DNA from: Owenia fusiformis
Taxonomy: Eukaryota; Annelida; Polychaeta; Sabellida; Oweniidae
Reading direction: 5' to 3'
Assembly (NCBI GenBank): GCA_903813345.2
Contig: CAIIXF020000006.1
Coordinates: 18,669,936 to 18,733,935 of the forward strand
DNA: 64,000 nucleotides
In this document: positions 42,183 through 55,931 of the stretch, one piece after another
Numbering within the stretch: position 1 is the first letter of the stretch
How the letters are laid out: each line of letters starts with the position of its first letter
Position numbers and translations under genes: made by a program
Notes under the pieces: generated by a model
Database searches by the model: none
Seen by the model: the letters and a program-made list of their open reading frames with translations, nothing else
What the model was told of the DNA's origin: nothing

Positions 42183-45100
42183 ATGGCTTCTGGACCACCG
42201 CACAGTCCGAGAAGTGCAAGACGTAAAGCAATGAAAGTCGCCGTTTCAGGATTGTGCTGTGAAGTTGGATTTCAAGCTGCAGATGAAAACGCAATTGAAA
42301 CACTTCTTGAAATGATGCAGAGCTGTAAGTAGTTATATTTGTCAGACATTAGCACGGACTTCAAGTACCTTCTGCGAATTTGCTTTTTTAATAAGGGAGG
42401 ATTGGTATCAGGATCCAAGATGGCTGACGCTCGGGTACATGTAGTTCAACATCGTTAGGGGGCTATTTAGCCATTTTCCCCTCTTTTTATGAACATGAGT
42501 CGCTTCGTAATGATGTATATAGAAAATATAGTATCCAAGGATTCTTCTGATATGTGGTAAGTAGTAACAAATCGTTGCAAATGTGCTTTGAACAGGTCAA
42601 ATGAGAATTATGACAACGATTTGGCATAAGGTCACGTGACCAACTCTTTATAAACATGCATCCGCTGCTATCAAATGTGATCTCAAAATGTTTGTAGTTT
42701 ATTTCTGAATAGTCTCTTAAAGTTTGGTTTCCGTCACTTAAATAGTTTTACCGTAGTTTACAATTGATGTTAGACTGAAGTGTAACTGCCATTTCCGGCT
42801 CTTGGAAAACATGTGCTTGTGATTAAACATGTGAGCATATCCTGCTATTTGATTGGACATCGTGTAGACTGATGTGCATAATTCTGTTTACGTCGTCCAT
42901 CTGGCAGAACTCCAACTTTAACTATACCAGTCGACAAAAGAAAACAGTTAAATGAGGCTAAAAATACATTTATACAATTACAATTTGCGGATGATGGGAT
43001 ACTAGACTCTGATAAATACAGCTGTTCGAGTTCAAGGCAAGAATCCGGAAATAAAAAAGTAACTTTATTTTTTGAATTCTTTTTTCCAGTCCTGTTTATA
43101 TCATGGTGGTAGAGCCCATGTTTATATACAATATTAAGAGTTTGCAGAATGTACTTGACATCCATGGACATTAGTACCTTTGTTGAAATACTTGCTTCTG
43201 ATTGGTCCACCACTGCATTATAACAGTTCACCGCACCTTCACATTCTGACGTATTCATATTAGTGAGTGCAAATCAACATGCATGTAAAACTTGAGATTT
43301 GAAATGTTGTGTGATTGTCAGATTCCAACATGGCAATCGGAAGAATTTTTTTTCAATTTCAGTTTTAGACCAAACCCTCCATGTTCATTTAATTTTAATT
43401 TTAACCAGGGTTTGTAGTCTAAAAACAGGTAAATTTGCACATTTTGGGCTGAATATAAGATATTTTTTGCATGAAAGCGCATCCTATTTCAAATTGCAAC
43501 AATCTTCAAATGTTTTATGTTTTATCTCATTCTGAGTGAGCAGTGAATAGACACTGCAGCGGGCAAATTAATAATATCGAAAATCTGGATATAATAGTCT
43601 ACTTGTATCTACAATTGAATTGATGCATTGTACTGATTAAATTATGATATATGTATTTTATTGCTTTGCTCAATTATTTTTTGTGAAAATATTTTCCAAA
43701 ATTATAAAATATTAGAAGAAATCCCTGCGAATGAATTTTGAGTAAAAGTTTTGTTGATAATAAATGTAGATATGTGTACCCTTTGCATTAGTTTGACTTC
43801 ACTTCTTAAAAGAGAGCTTCGTCTTCACTCTTTCAAACTAAAATAAACCTGTGAACTCACCGCGCCAATCAGTGTTCGTCGGCCAAATTTGACCGACGTT
43901 CTTTATATGGTCATTCCTTCTGACGTCATTGTTGAGCCCGGAATTGACCAATGACATGCGCATATTTAACTAGAACGCATTTGGCGTATGTTTCTTCAAT
44001 CAGGTCAAAAGTGATTTACCCAAACTGTCACCGGTACCCGTCGTGGGGGCGGGGCTACTAAACTGTAATATGGTCTCTACTAGGCAGAGTGTAGTTTAAC
44101 TAGACTCTGCACGCAGGGTAATATATGTGTTTCTCCTTAATTTAAATCTTCAAAGTAAAGTCATTGTTACCACGTGTGAACACACGCCCCCTGGTTATGC
44201 CTATATGCAAATGTAATGAGCTTTTAAGAGAATTTTTAAATTAATGAAAAGTTCAATCATCAGAGAAGTTTTTGAACCATGTGGGAGCCTTTAACTAAGA
44301 TTTTAATCATTACAGATGTGTGTGAGCTTGGTAGGAGTGCCAAGGCTTATACAGAGCTTGCGTGTAGAACAGAATCCATGCTGACTGATGTTGTCATGGC
44401 CATGGTAGAAATGGGTAAGAAAATAAGATAAAAACCTCAAAATTTGTGAAATTCAGAAGTTCATAAGTTTCTCAAAACAGCAGCCAGTTTTGGTTAAAAC
44501 AACTGATGAAAATTACAGATTGTCTGCTGCTCATGAAACCTTGAAATTCTAATTCTAAAATTGACAAACAGGAAGTCATTCAGCTGTTTTTGATTAAAAG
44601 TTATTTTTACATAATTTCATGGTATTTGATAATTTAATTTTGCCTATATTGAGAGTACTTTACATGTAGCTGGACTAATTCATTCAGTGGACCCCTTACA
44701 TTGTATTATTCTTCCAGGTTGCGATGTTCAGAGCCTACCTCACTATGCCAAGAGAGACAATAGAAAAGCTTTCATGCCTCGTAAGTTGTTTGTTTACTTT
44801 CACAATTCTGATATTGGAAACATTAAGAGGCAAGTGTCACTTAGCTACTGGAGGGATAATTTTGATACCCATTGTTAAATTTACATCAGCAAAATGAGAT
44901 ATACAGTTATTAACCATTTAAAGGCCACCCTATGTGTAGTCTTCTGTCACATGACTTCATGGATGATATGTGGGAGAATGGTTCGCGGGTCTTTCCACTT
45001 CAGGTTTATAATGATACTTTTAACGTAGTTTTAGACTTTTTATATCTGTGAAACTTGTCCCGTACCATCAATGTCTAAAGACAATTTAATTCTCCAAATA

Positions 45101-48100
45101 TCTCATTCATGCAATTCCTGGTTAAAGAGAAATTCACTCTTTTGTGTCTCGGAAAATGATGTGTGGGCGAATGAATCCCTAAATCGAATTTCATGAAAAC
45201 TTAATTACTTGAGTAATCCTATACATTGTGTCTTATAAGTATATTATTAGTGTTGACTTTGGGGTTGAAATCAAAAGTTACTGTTAAATTCAAACTTAAA
45301 CTTTACTTGAGTCATCCTATACGTCATGTCTTATATGTATTCTATTATATATGTACATTATATTACATGAAATCTTAAAGAACCTAACCACTTTTCACTC
45401 CTCACAAAGAATATTTTTTCTTCTGCCGAAACTCAAAATTGCCATCTCCTCAATATCTAATGAACCATCCCTTATTCAATCATTTAGTGGGATACAGTCT
45501 TTCAGATTATATTTCTATTTATTGGGAAAGCTTTTCAAAATAGATACAAAGACCTATAGGTTTGATTAGTCCATTTCAAAATGCTGATAGAGCATAGAAA
45601 TACACACTAAAAGTTGATTATAGGTACTTTGCCATCTTCCAAAATATTGTTCTCTCTGTACTCTCAATAAATAAACTGCCAATAGTGTTCATGTAGGAGT
45701 AGGTACCTGACAGTTCATTAGTAGTATATTTATTTCCTTTTCAGCATGGGGAGATAAATTATATATTACAGAACATACTATATTAAGCTGAACTATGACA
45801 TGTATGATGTACTTATTGTACATTATATGTTTTTTTGTATATTACTATATTTTCTTCATAATTTTGCACACATGTTACCTGTTTACTATGGTATATCATG
45901 CAAATTAGGTGCTTTCTTTTTTTAATATCTATCCTATTAAGAAGGCATGGCCTGTGGATTAGGCTGTTTTGGCTCGGTACACTCATTGTCCCATTTCCTA
46001 CATGACACCGCATATCTTTTCCATTCAGGTTTCCAATCTGGTCCACAAGGTTGACCATCATTGAAATCATAAGGTACAACCCCAGCAAGTTGCTTTGCCT
46101 CATGTGTCTGGGCCACTCCTGGTAGCTCACTGATGGTGTTATTATTTGTTGTATGTTCACCAGGTGGGTAGACCTCAATACCCTCAGAAGGCCAGTGTCC
46201 AGTGTTATTTATTTTCTCATATGCATCACGTTTTGTTGCCAAATCATTCTCGTCAATCCAGATTGCTGGTGCCATGGCAACAATTAGTATGTAACGCCAT
46301 CTGCCAGGATTTTTACGATCTTTTTTCGGAAGAGCATTAGCATGGATCAGTCTGGAGTCCCATAAGAGAAGACCTCCTTTAGGAACTGCAATACGCTTTT
46401 CAACAGCCCCTTTATTTTTGTACCAGGCAATGTCACTAGGCCTATCTGCTAGGTCACAGTGAGTCTGTTTTATACTTGGTTCTATGTGCTCTGGATGTGC
46501 TTCATAGAATTCAGAGTGGTAAAAGTGGGAGCCTTCTAATGCATGGAAACACCAATCATCTTCATCAGCTGTTTCTAGGTACACTGCACCCTGGTAACAA
46601 TGTAGACCAATCCTCTCTGCTGATTGGTCACAATGTAACCAATGAGAACCCTCTGTGTAGAACTCAGTGCTGCCATCTTCTGGTGGACTTCCTATGGCAG
46701 GGATGTCAAAACTAGTCAGAAGTTTATCTGTTTCCCAGATTTTTGCAAAGGAATCCTTAATTTTGAGGCGTATCTCCCAACTAGCTTCCATATGGCCAGA
46801 TCTGGAGATGAAATATCATGGTGTTATATATTGAAAGGCTGTGAAAAGGAGTTTAATGACCTAGGCCCAGATATAAGATATAAAATGTCACCATTTATTT
46901 AGTGCATTGTATACATATAACTAACCTGTACTCAGTTATCAAGCTTTTGTAGTTATGTGGAAATCCTCCATTCACTTGTTCAACATGTTTGAGCCATTGA
47001 TTGTACTTGGCAACATATCTGTCACAGTCTTCATGGTCCAATGCATTCTCTATTATCACCCACCCCTTGTCTGCCAGCTGATGTTTGATATCATCCATCG
47101 ATTGCTCAACTAAAATTGAAATTTGGTTTTATGAATGCCATGAGCAAATATGGTTTCATCAAATAAATAGAGTGAGACAAGTTTTCCTAAATCCATTTCA
47201 TATCTCTGTTCATCAGCAAATATTGCATTATATGTCTATTGTCATATTTGTTATCTATTACTATATTTACTCAGATCATTATTGTAAAATTGCTAATATA
47301 AATGCATCTCAGTCTGCAACCTTGTTAATTTTCTGTGTCATGCATAGATTATCAAAGCAACATGACATATATCATACACTATCTATCCTATACACAAGTC
47401 AGCAGAGTAAACCACAAATGTTCAAATCAATACCACATCAATAAAAAATGCAGCACAGTTCAGGTACATAATATAACTTACTTTTGATGCTCAGCTCTGT
47501 TTCTAAGTTATAAATGTTACTTTGATAACAGTTGCTCTATAGCAGTTGCCTGTTCTCACGAGCCCTGAATAGATAACCATGTAACAGCATAAATGTTTGC
47601 TAGTGTCAAGTTTGACATGACTTATCTATTGTTCACACAATGTTATAAAAATGTAGATTAAGGTTAAGGAGTTTAAAGGGCAGCTAATAACACACTTGTT
47701 TTTGCCGTATTATTTTACAAATTTTGTGTTAAACCCAGTGTACAATGACAGTGCACAATGGGTTCTCCATAGACTTAAAGTTAGAATTAGACATATGGAA
47801 AACAAAAGGTGAAGCATCTTTAAATGTTTCACCAACCATCTTTAGATAATTTTGTATAAAAAATATTTAAAAGTACAGATGAAAACTTTTTCCAAAATGT
47901 ATATTGACCTGAGGCATATCATTGTTTGTAAATTCTCTAATGTTTCTATCCAACAGCTGTTCACAGTCACCAGCCAGGTACCCCAAGGGTCCTTCAGGCA
48001 GGGAAGCGCGAGAACCACCCCACCCACGTACCTGACTACCTACCTCCATTTCCTGACCCACACACCTATGTCAGAACAGAGGTAAGTTGTGATTTGTCAA

Positions 48101-49482
48101 AAATGTTGTAAGTAATCAGGATTTCTCACTCAATCAGCTTGCGTATTGCTAGGTATTATGCCTGCTTTTCCAGAAAAACGTAGTTTCCCCCTGTTTTTCA
48201 AACAGCCTAGATACTTAAAGAAATATCCTGATTTTATTTTCTTGACAGGTATGCAGTATAGATCTTATTTGAAGAACTAGTTTTACATACATGCATTGTA
48301 TGAACCTCTAAACTACTGTATCAGATGTATATCTTAATAATTTCTGGTGTATTTTTAAAAGACATGTACTAGCTTCAATAAAAATTAAGATGAACTACTT
48401 GAGAAAAGGGTAAGCACCAGAAACTGATCATTATGTACCATTAATGTTACAAATTATTTTATTCCCTCCCCAACAAAATGAGTAAATATCAACCATTGTT
48501 TATCGTCATAATTGCTTTCAGACGCACAAACAGCCAACCAATGATTACCAGACATTACGAGAGAAGGCAGCCAATCAGAAGAGAGATATTGAAAGGGCAA
48601 CATCTAAATTCATGGCGAAAACAGGAGAAACACAAAAAATATTCAAAGACGATATTACAAAAGAATCTCAAGAGTTTTTATGTAAGCTCATACATAATAT
48701 TTATTATTATCAAATTACATGTATTTGTTTGACCCCATCCCAATAATATAACTTACATTTTGAAACCTTAATACAACTTATCAGTTTATTGTCTGTTAGG
48801 TGTCTTCTCATTCTTATATAGCTGGCGATCTGAAGAAAAAATGCAAATTCATACTACATGTAGTTTCAACTGAACTAAAATTATACATTAGATTTCATGC
48901 CTTTGATTTTTTATAAACATACTTCTTAGAAAAGCTGCTACAACAGATGTACTACAGTGTGTATCATATGTATGCACCTCCTTAAACTCACATATGTAGC
49001 ATGGCTACCCTATCATGTTATATATAATTTTATTCTTTATGGAAAGTTACATAATATTTAATATTTGAAGTACTCTTACATATGTTTGAACTTAACAATG
49101 TTTCGTATTGCCTTGTCCTATGTTTTAATTTAAATCAACTAAAATTTATTTTTATTTGATGTTTTAAGCTTTTTCCGCTAGCCATTCATGTGCATTTTTA
49201 TGATCAACAAAAAATATAATGAAATCATGTCTTTATATTGCAGTGATATCCCCAAGGCCTCAAAAGATGCCATACTTAGATGCACTTCTACCAAAGTACC
49301 ATCATGATGTTGATGGTTTAGAGATTGGCAAGGAGACAACCCCAAAGGAGCAGATATCTGGAGTCAATGTGCCTCTACCAGGCACCGTCATACCCACAGA
49401 TACTGAAGTAATAACAGACAATCCTTATCTAAGACCCATCAAAATGCCTAGGTTAAAAAAGAAAGGAGCAAAATTATTTTAG
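42183..49482 (+). CDS. TAF8: TFIID subunit TAF8, 6 exons
   Basis: TAF8 is a histone-fold subunit of the general transcription factor TFIID; it pairs with TAF10 and carries it into the nucleus. Exons: 42183-42324, 44316-44414, 44718-44780, 47957-48081, 48522-48681, 49244-49482; frame is continuous, 275 residues (human about 310). Residues 15-85 form the histone fold (ETLLEMMQS, CELGRSAKAYTELACRTE, DVVMAMVEMG). A Pro-rich TAF8 core follows with FPDPHTYVRTE and DYQTLREKAANQKRDIERA, then FMAKTGETQKIFKDD and MPYLDALLP. The C-terminus NPYLRPIKMPRLKKK matches the family's conserved nuclear-import tail. Intron 3 (3.2 kb) contains a whole antisense gene. A polyA signal AATAAA at 49685-49690 fits the 3' end. 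Confidence 0.94.
45729..45734 (-). terminator. PolyA signal of the PhyH-like gene
   Basis: Minus-strand AATAAA about 205 bases after the stop codon of the PhyH-like gene, with T-rich sequence further downstream. Position and spacing fit a 3' UTR end. Confidence 0.5.
45937..47098 (-). CDS. Phytanoyl-CoA dioxygenase (PhyH)-like protein, 2 exons
   Basis: A member of the PhyH family of Fe(II)/2-oxoglutarate oxygenases; the substrate cannot be told. Exons 47098-46926 and 46801-45937 join in frame for 345 residues. The start MDDIKHQLADKGWVIIENAL is the usual PhyH opening. Iron ligands are visible as H114-x-D116 (LHCDQ) and H211 (WDSRLIHAN), with R225/R227 in position for 2OG carboxylate binding. 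The stretch CYQGAVYLETADEDDWCF and GSH motif are characteristic of the fold. No peroxisomal PTS1 at the end (QAMPS), so it differs from human PHYH in location or activity. A TTTTAG acceptor-like site 13 bases before the ATG suggests a 5' UTR exon upstream. The gene lies wholly inside TAF8 intron 3 on the other strand. Confidence 0.9.
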
Positions 49483-51148
49483 ATATTTATATTTGAGGTT
49501 CCTGGGGTAGCTTTACATGAACTGTGTTAATGTGTTTGTTGTCATAGAGGCATGGTGAATTTAGTAGTCTGATACAAAACAATTGTATGTAAATTTTCAG
49601 TTTCAAGTGCTTTAAATATATGGCCTGTTGTAATTTAGGGAGTTTTAGCCATGATAAATTTTTTGAAAACCACAAGCAATCCAAAATAAAACAAATGTTT
49701 TTCGAAAATATGAATATATTTTTCCATGTTATATTTTATTGTTGTTCTTTAATCCTTATTATATACATATACACGGTTTCTTACTGTGAACGATGTTAAA
49801 GTAACTGGTCCTAGACAAAATAACAGGGATTAAGCACACAGACATCGCCAAGTTAATAGGCCATATATACGGAGATACAACTCAATGGAAAGAATTCATG
49901 GCTTTGGACAAAGTGAGATTCAGTGTGTTTATTTTGGTAGAATGAAAATCAGAGTAGATATCAGTGGATATGTGAACTTTGGAAAAAAGCAAAAACTTTG
50001 ATTTTACTATTGCAATTCAAACTTTTTCCTCCATTTCCAATATACATTCTTGAGAGATCTTATCGTAAATTGATACGATGAATGTATCAGAAAATAACTA
50101 TGTTGATGACTTAAGTGATAATTTCATAGGACTCCATCTTAAAGCGAATACGATTTAAAAAAAAGTACGATCAGGTTTACATAAAATACAAGAAAATATC
50201 GATTTTTTCAAATTATTTGGAGAGTAAAATTACTGTGAAAATTATTTTAAATATGTTACGCCCAGTTCATTTTGTTCATTGTAAAATGTCCACGTCCAGG
50301 CTCAAGTACTACACTTATATTGCTAAACTCGAGGCCCCTGTCACATTTGCTCTACGACGACCGTAGTTCCCTGATCGAAGTCACGGGGATCGTAGGAAAT
50401 CTGTAGCCGCCTTATGGTCGCCATATGGCATATCCCTTTTGTATGGCAACGATCATAATCAAGTGAAATCCAAGACATCAGAAGCACCGGCGCCCAGCCA
50501 ATTTTCCCAGCTGGTGAGCAGCGCAAATGCGACTTCGCCATACGGCAGCTGCATTTTTTCTATCTACTCGATATTGTTTCTCATTACTTTAAAGTTTAGG
50601 CCCACTTTTTGGTTTTAGGGGCCAGCAATTTTTTCGGACTTCAATGTGCCACCCCCCCCCCCCCCCGCTTGTTGGTTCCTGGATACGCCCCTGCAAAATC
50701 CTCTCCCTTGAGGGTCTGAAGAGTTCTCGTATTCACTTGCGACATCTTTAAATACAAAATACTTAGCAGACCACAAGTTTATTCCTGGCACAATTATATA
50801 TTCTTCTCTGGTTACGTTCCCTCTGACCTTAGAGGGTAACTAACCAAGCTGTCTACAATATTAGATTGAGATTGCTTCTGTTTGGAACGAAGAATTCCTA
50901 GTTTACATGTTGTGTGTGTATATTTGGCAAGAAGTAGTTGTTGTTAGCCATTCCTCACTGATCTTAGCTTTTCTGCCTTCTCGGATTATATAGTTCAACG
51001 CGGCCAATATCAGACTCGCCAAAATGAGGTCGAATGGGTTATTTACACCAAGAGCTCATATGTGGGCTAACGCAAGTAATGATGACGATTATTGGATACT
51101 AATAAATCTTTTTTAATTGGCAATGACTGGTGAGATCAAGACTTCAGT
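49483..51148. other. TAF8 3' UTR and intergenic sequence
   Basis: The TAF8 3' UTR runs to about 49.7 kb (AATAAA at 49685-49690). Beyond it lie a CCCCTGTCACATTTGCTC repeat end near 50337 with inverted CGACGATCGTAG-like words, and a poly-C low-complexity repeat at 50600-50690 similar to 39500-39740. No gene recognised. Confidence 0.4.
49685..49690 (+). terminator. PolyA signal of TAF8
   Basis: Canonical AATAAA 203 bases after the TAF8 stop, followed by a T-rich stretch. Confidence 0.6.
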
Positions 51149-51435
51149 ATGAATGCAACTAAAGATATAGAGCTTCTCCTTATGAGAGGGTATGAAAAGA
51201 CAGATGGATGTATACTTTCACGGGTAAGATCTTTTTTGTTTCTATTTTGTTGTTGCTTTTGTACCTTATAAGGTGCAAAAAGACAACAGACATTCATCAA
51301 TTCTGCATCTATAGCTTCATGTGCTTCGTGATTTAAGATTTATTTTATCATTTTACAGTCTCTATTCTTTGTTGACAGGTTCACTTTATAGATGGCGCTT
51401 ACGTAGATCTTGAAAGAAACATGAATGTATTATAA
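51149..51435 (+). CDS. Candidate small two-exon frame or alternative first exon
   Basis: An ATG opens 25 codons (51149-51223: MNATKDIELLLMRGYEKTDG and five more) ending exactly at a strong CACGG|GTAAGA donor in phase 0. An acceptor GTTGACAG allows a second exon 51379-51435 of 18 codons plus TAA, giving a 43-residue product. Alternatively, the phase-0 donor could splice to the phase-0 acceptor at 58496 and supply an N-terminus to the SNARE-like gene. I recognise no family. Transcript data would decide. Confidence 0.35.
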
Positions 51436-53675
51436 GATCTCTAGTTTTCCTCAAATGCTGTATAATTTCGCTATTTTTAGACGTAGGCATGTGAAGGAAT
51501 GACATGAGCCCGAAATATTCTGAAATTGAAACAGTATTTGTCAAGAGTTGTCAGTAATATCGATTAATGGCATTGGCCAGTAAAATTTTTTAATATATAA
51601 TTTGTCAGTCAATATATCAACATAGAGTGAGTTACACATATCTGACATGTTAACATATTATGTCTCCCATTTTCTACCTTTCAACAGCGATAAGTCAGAG
51701 ATACTGAGATGTCTGATACTGCATATTAGGTCAGCAGCTAGGGCTTTAGAAAAATGTATGTTGTGTCTCAACTACTCAAGTCACTCTCTGGATTCATAAA
51801 TAGAGCCATATAGGCTTGGCCCTGGGTTTATTTTTAGCTTGTTTTCTAAAACAGCGGATCTTGTTATACAACAATAGATCTATTACTTCTCCAAGGGTAG
51901 AATTAATTTGAAAGTCTAATTTGGAAGATATAGGCTGAAAACAATGGATAGCGTGAGTTTTACCAATGGGTTTTGTTGTTTTCAACTTATCGGATTTCAA
52001 CCCCGTACCACATCTCAGATAGACATACTAATATTATATGCTAAAAAATTAATGGTCGAGTAAGGAAAGGTTTTTCAGAAAATAAATCCGACATTTTAAA
52101 AATGTGTCGGCGTCCTGAACATTAATTTTTCGGAATGTGGAATCTTTACTTCGAAGTAAACGTGTGACTTTAATGAAATAGTTGGATTTATGGTCAGAAT
52201 ATAGTCGTGGTCAAAGTTATGACTGCCTTCAATCAATTGCTATACAATGCCTCTCCTATATTGGTGTGTACATACATAAATAACAATAACAATGTTTGGA
52301 TGTATCTTGTTACGTGACCTTTAACCCACAACAACAACTAAGGACCTAAATGACCGGCGGCAATGATAAGGATCATATGATAAAAAACATGAAATTTATC
52401 AAATAATTGCATGACCCTAATAATGCGTAAGTAGGGTGAAGGGTTGTCTTATTCCAATTGATAAATAATCACAAATACATAGATATTAGATTGACTGCTG
52501 GTATTTGTTTTGCTCATTAGCTTGATTGCCGTGGATGTATTGTTTTTGGACTCGTGATTCATCGCTCAACTGTCCAATCATGTCCGAGCTGTGCCCATTT
52601 CAAAATTAAAATTATTTTTAGACGTACGCGACCATAACTTTAAAATGTAATTATTAAAATGAAAACATTGCATATAGGCCTATTCAATCAATTGCAAATG
52701 ATAGCAATATTATGATTATACTGGTCCTAATGAGACTAATGATGGTTAAAATAAATACCTTTTGGTGGATGTGTTGAAAACGTTAATCAAATGGATGAGG
52801 ACATTTTAATACCATAGTAACCAAGTCAACTAACACGTGTGCCTAACAAAATTACAAATTCAAATTGGCTGGAGGGACACAAGTATGCAAGGTAGGGTTA
52901 CAGTGACTCATCTAACTTTGCTTTACAATGAAGGAAGTCGAGTAGCACCATTTAGGATTCCCATGTAGGTTGACCATTCAGTCGTTCATCTCTTAACCAC
53001 AAGTGTCAAGTTTATACCACCTCCAAGAAACCCGGATACACTAGTTATGTGTTTTAACAAAGGATTATATCACATCAAAGAAAATGACAAAATAGGAGAA
53101 ACATGGGAAACGGAAGAAATCAAGCATCTTGTATGCCTGCATATGCTGAAGTAGACAATTGTTATCTTCAAACTTCAAGAGGTAGTTGTAATGGAAAACG
53201 AGAATCAAGTAATACTATTCGAGTTACATAAACAATGCATTGCAATGAAACATCAAACTGGGTTAATGCTACATATTTTCTAGCAACAATACCTTGCACA
53301 AACTAGTCGAAAGTGAAAAACTGAACCATTATAGAAACCTCCATGAATAATGACAAGGATGCCCCCGCGTGAAATGGATACCTCATGGACCAATGAAAGA
53401 CCAGCGTTGATAAGTCGTTCTTGGAAGCTTGCAAGACTGGTTACATATTTTGTTAGCAGACTCCAAAGAAACAAGAAACAGAAAGAGGTTGGTATCTCAG
53501 AGAAGGATGATGTTCTTGTTTATTAACCACAAACTCTTAGAATAGCTGTATACGGCGAGATTGTTTATCAATTGGCATATTCTTTAGATTCACCAGCTAG
53601 TTGGGAATTTGACTTTGGAGATACGGGGAAATGGGAAATGGAATATTTTTGGTTTGTTTATTTGAAGTTGATGAG

Positions 53676-53684
53676 TATATAAAT
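53676..53684 (+). promoter_or_regulatory. TATA box for alternative first exon
   Basis: TATATAAAT lies 63 bases before the ATG of the short exon at 53739, the right distance for a start site near 53706 and a 30-base leader. Confidence 0.45.
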
Positions 53685-53738
53685 GAGAGGTTGTGCTTTT
53701 TGGTTCTTGTATTCAAAGCAGTGGAATAGTAGTAAATC

Positions 53739-53774
53739 ATGCCAGGGTTTATATTCAGCTCTCTGTGGATGGCG
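53739..53774 (+). CDS. Candidate alternative first exon of the SNARE-like gene
   Basis: ATG plus 12 codons (MPGFIFSSLWMA) stop exactly at GGCG|GTAAGT, a consensus donor in phase 0. The exon at 58496 accepts phase 0, so splicing would replace the eight-residue start MPLTSSFK by a hydrophobic one. A TATA box lies at 53676. The peptide is too short to be a full signal sequence by itself. It could also belong to an unrelated gene. Confidence 0.4.
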
Positions 53775-54135
53775 GTAAGTAACTTCTTAACCTCTTGGAA
53801 TGGAAAGGTCTCAATTGCCAATTTTTATTCGGATCAGTAAACATACCATAGGATTGAGATTAGAATAGATAGAGTTCACTTGCCCGTAGCCAGCTTTTAC
53901 CAGGAGGGGGAGCTTTTTTCCAGGGGGGGGGTTTTCACAATTTTGGCTAAAAATCATGTGAGAAATTCTCAGAATGGTGAAAAACTGCATGATTTTGAAA
54001 GAATTTCTGACCAGGTTCATATATATTGGCAAGATAGCAAATAATAGTGAGAGGAGAATATTGCCATTCAACATCACCTCTGTGCGATAGTTGGCGTTAT
54101 TATCAATAAATCAGAAAAATATTGTCTTGCTTTTG

Positions 54136-54199
54136 GAGTGTATTTAGCACGTTTGTCTCATAATGCCAGTGTCTTTGGTTCGATCCCCGCTTCTGGCAT
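54136..54199 (+). pseudogene. tRNA-derived (SINE-like) fragment
   Basis: It contains TTAGCACGTTTGTCTCATAA with a Met-type CAT loop and a B box GGTTCGATCCCC, but no matching acceptor stem. This is the usual look of a SINE head or a decayed tRNA. It sits in intronic sequence. Confidence 0.4.
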
Positions 54200-55931
54200 A
54201 GGGTTTAGCCAATTAAATAAAAAATATCACAAGTTAAAGATAGAATATAATAAGACGGGGAAATTAATTAACCTCGAAAATGAATAGCAAAAATGGATAG
54301 TACATAATATTATTTACGAGGTACATAGACTGGAGGTATCTGTTCCGATGCCTGTGCTAGAAAGCCTCGAATTCTTCTAAACCGTCCTCGTAGAATGTAT
54401 TGATTAAACGTGATAACAGTTCCCCTTTAAAAGATACGATGCTTGAAAACTGTAGATATAGGCCATATTACCCTAGCAGCATGCATTTGTCAATTAATGA
54501 CTTTTTTAGGTTAGCGAATACCTGCGCAATATATATATTGATGCTTAGTCATTTGTTAGTTTTGGGATACATTAAAATGTCCTCAGTTGTTATACCTCTG
54601 TGAATATTTTCAGGAAAGTGTTACATTCCATGTCACATCTTGCCTATAATATGGTTAGCTGGTAGGAAATTGAATGTTGTACAAATGTGTAAAATATCAG
54701 GGAGTATGTAATTACCTAAAATAACAAAGATATGAGGAAAATGTAGGGTTTCCATTTTTGACCACCCTGTATTATTATTAATCTGAAATTTTTCCTTTCA
54801 TACTATTAGAAAATAACATTGCTTGACATTTTAAGTTATTTTAAGTTATAAGGTGTTTGCACCACGACAATCCGGTCCATGTAAAAAAACCTTTTCACAT
54901 CATTATTAAACTACTGTAGCTTGATATTTTCGAGGCACGATGACACGTCGTGCCTGGTGAGAATCGATTGAATGGCCAGTTCCCAAACAAGGGATTCACT
55001 CCGATATAATCCTTCTCAACACCAAATCGATCTTAGATCAAGAACTCAATTAATCATAACCAGAATGAGTAAAATTGTTATACTCAGCTAGTAGTCATCA
55101 AAAAGTACGTGGTATAAAACATAGTCAAGTGCACTCTTCATTTCTCTTACTGTATCGAGCAGTATGCCTGCAACAACCGGTCATTGTTTGACGTTGTCCT
55201 GTTTTTTCCGATGATGTCCGGAGTTCAGGCCATCTTGCAAATTGTCCAGTGATGCCCATTGAATTAATTTGTTATTTTTCCAACGGACATATCGGACAAG
55301 TGGACAGCGACGGACAATTTCTGGCGGACAACATCAGATAAAACAGGACTGCAGACAAATTCGATAAAAAAGAGGACACATGATCGCCATGTTGCTTTAA
55401 ACTTTGACTTCAGTCCTTCAGTGCGGAACTGAATTGTGGAATTCATCAAGCACTGTACTGCACTAAAATGATTATCTAAGTGCAAAAATGTGTTTAAATT
55501 CTGCCAAATAGTGAATGTGGATATCCACATTTATAGCGAAAATAACGCATTAATAAAATAAATTGCACTTTTGGAAACGTGCTTCGATAGATCTGATTCA
55601 CCTTTAAAACTGAAATATCATTTTTGCGCCAAAGTACATTTCTCAGAATATACTTTAAGAAAAACGCGTATTACTTAAAATTACGAGACGAAATAGTTCT
55701 TACTACTTCATAATCGATTATCGCTAACCATGTTACATTTATTATGCAATAACATCTAGGAATCCTTTTTGGCTCATCACATTGTATTTTCTACTATCAG
55801 TGCAAGTATACAGAACTGCGAGCAATTTGTGCAAGTAGAATATATTCTAAAATCAGAAAATTAGAAAATCTATTGACCGTCGCGAAATTGAACCAGGAGG
55901 TATTAGATCTAGTCGGGAGCAGGATTACAAA

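Noticed and set aside
42845-43258. A 137-codon minus-strand frame in TAF8 intron 1
   Set aside because: It overlaps a dispersed repeat also present near 10790-10920, has no recognisable domain and no splice or promoter context.
53280-54077. Three minus-strand frames of 64-88 codons
   Set aside because: No domain, signal or conserved pattern. They overlap the plus-strand TATA box and candidate first exon, which have better support.
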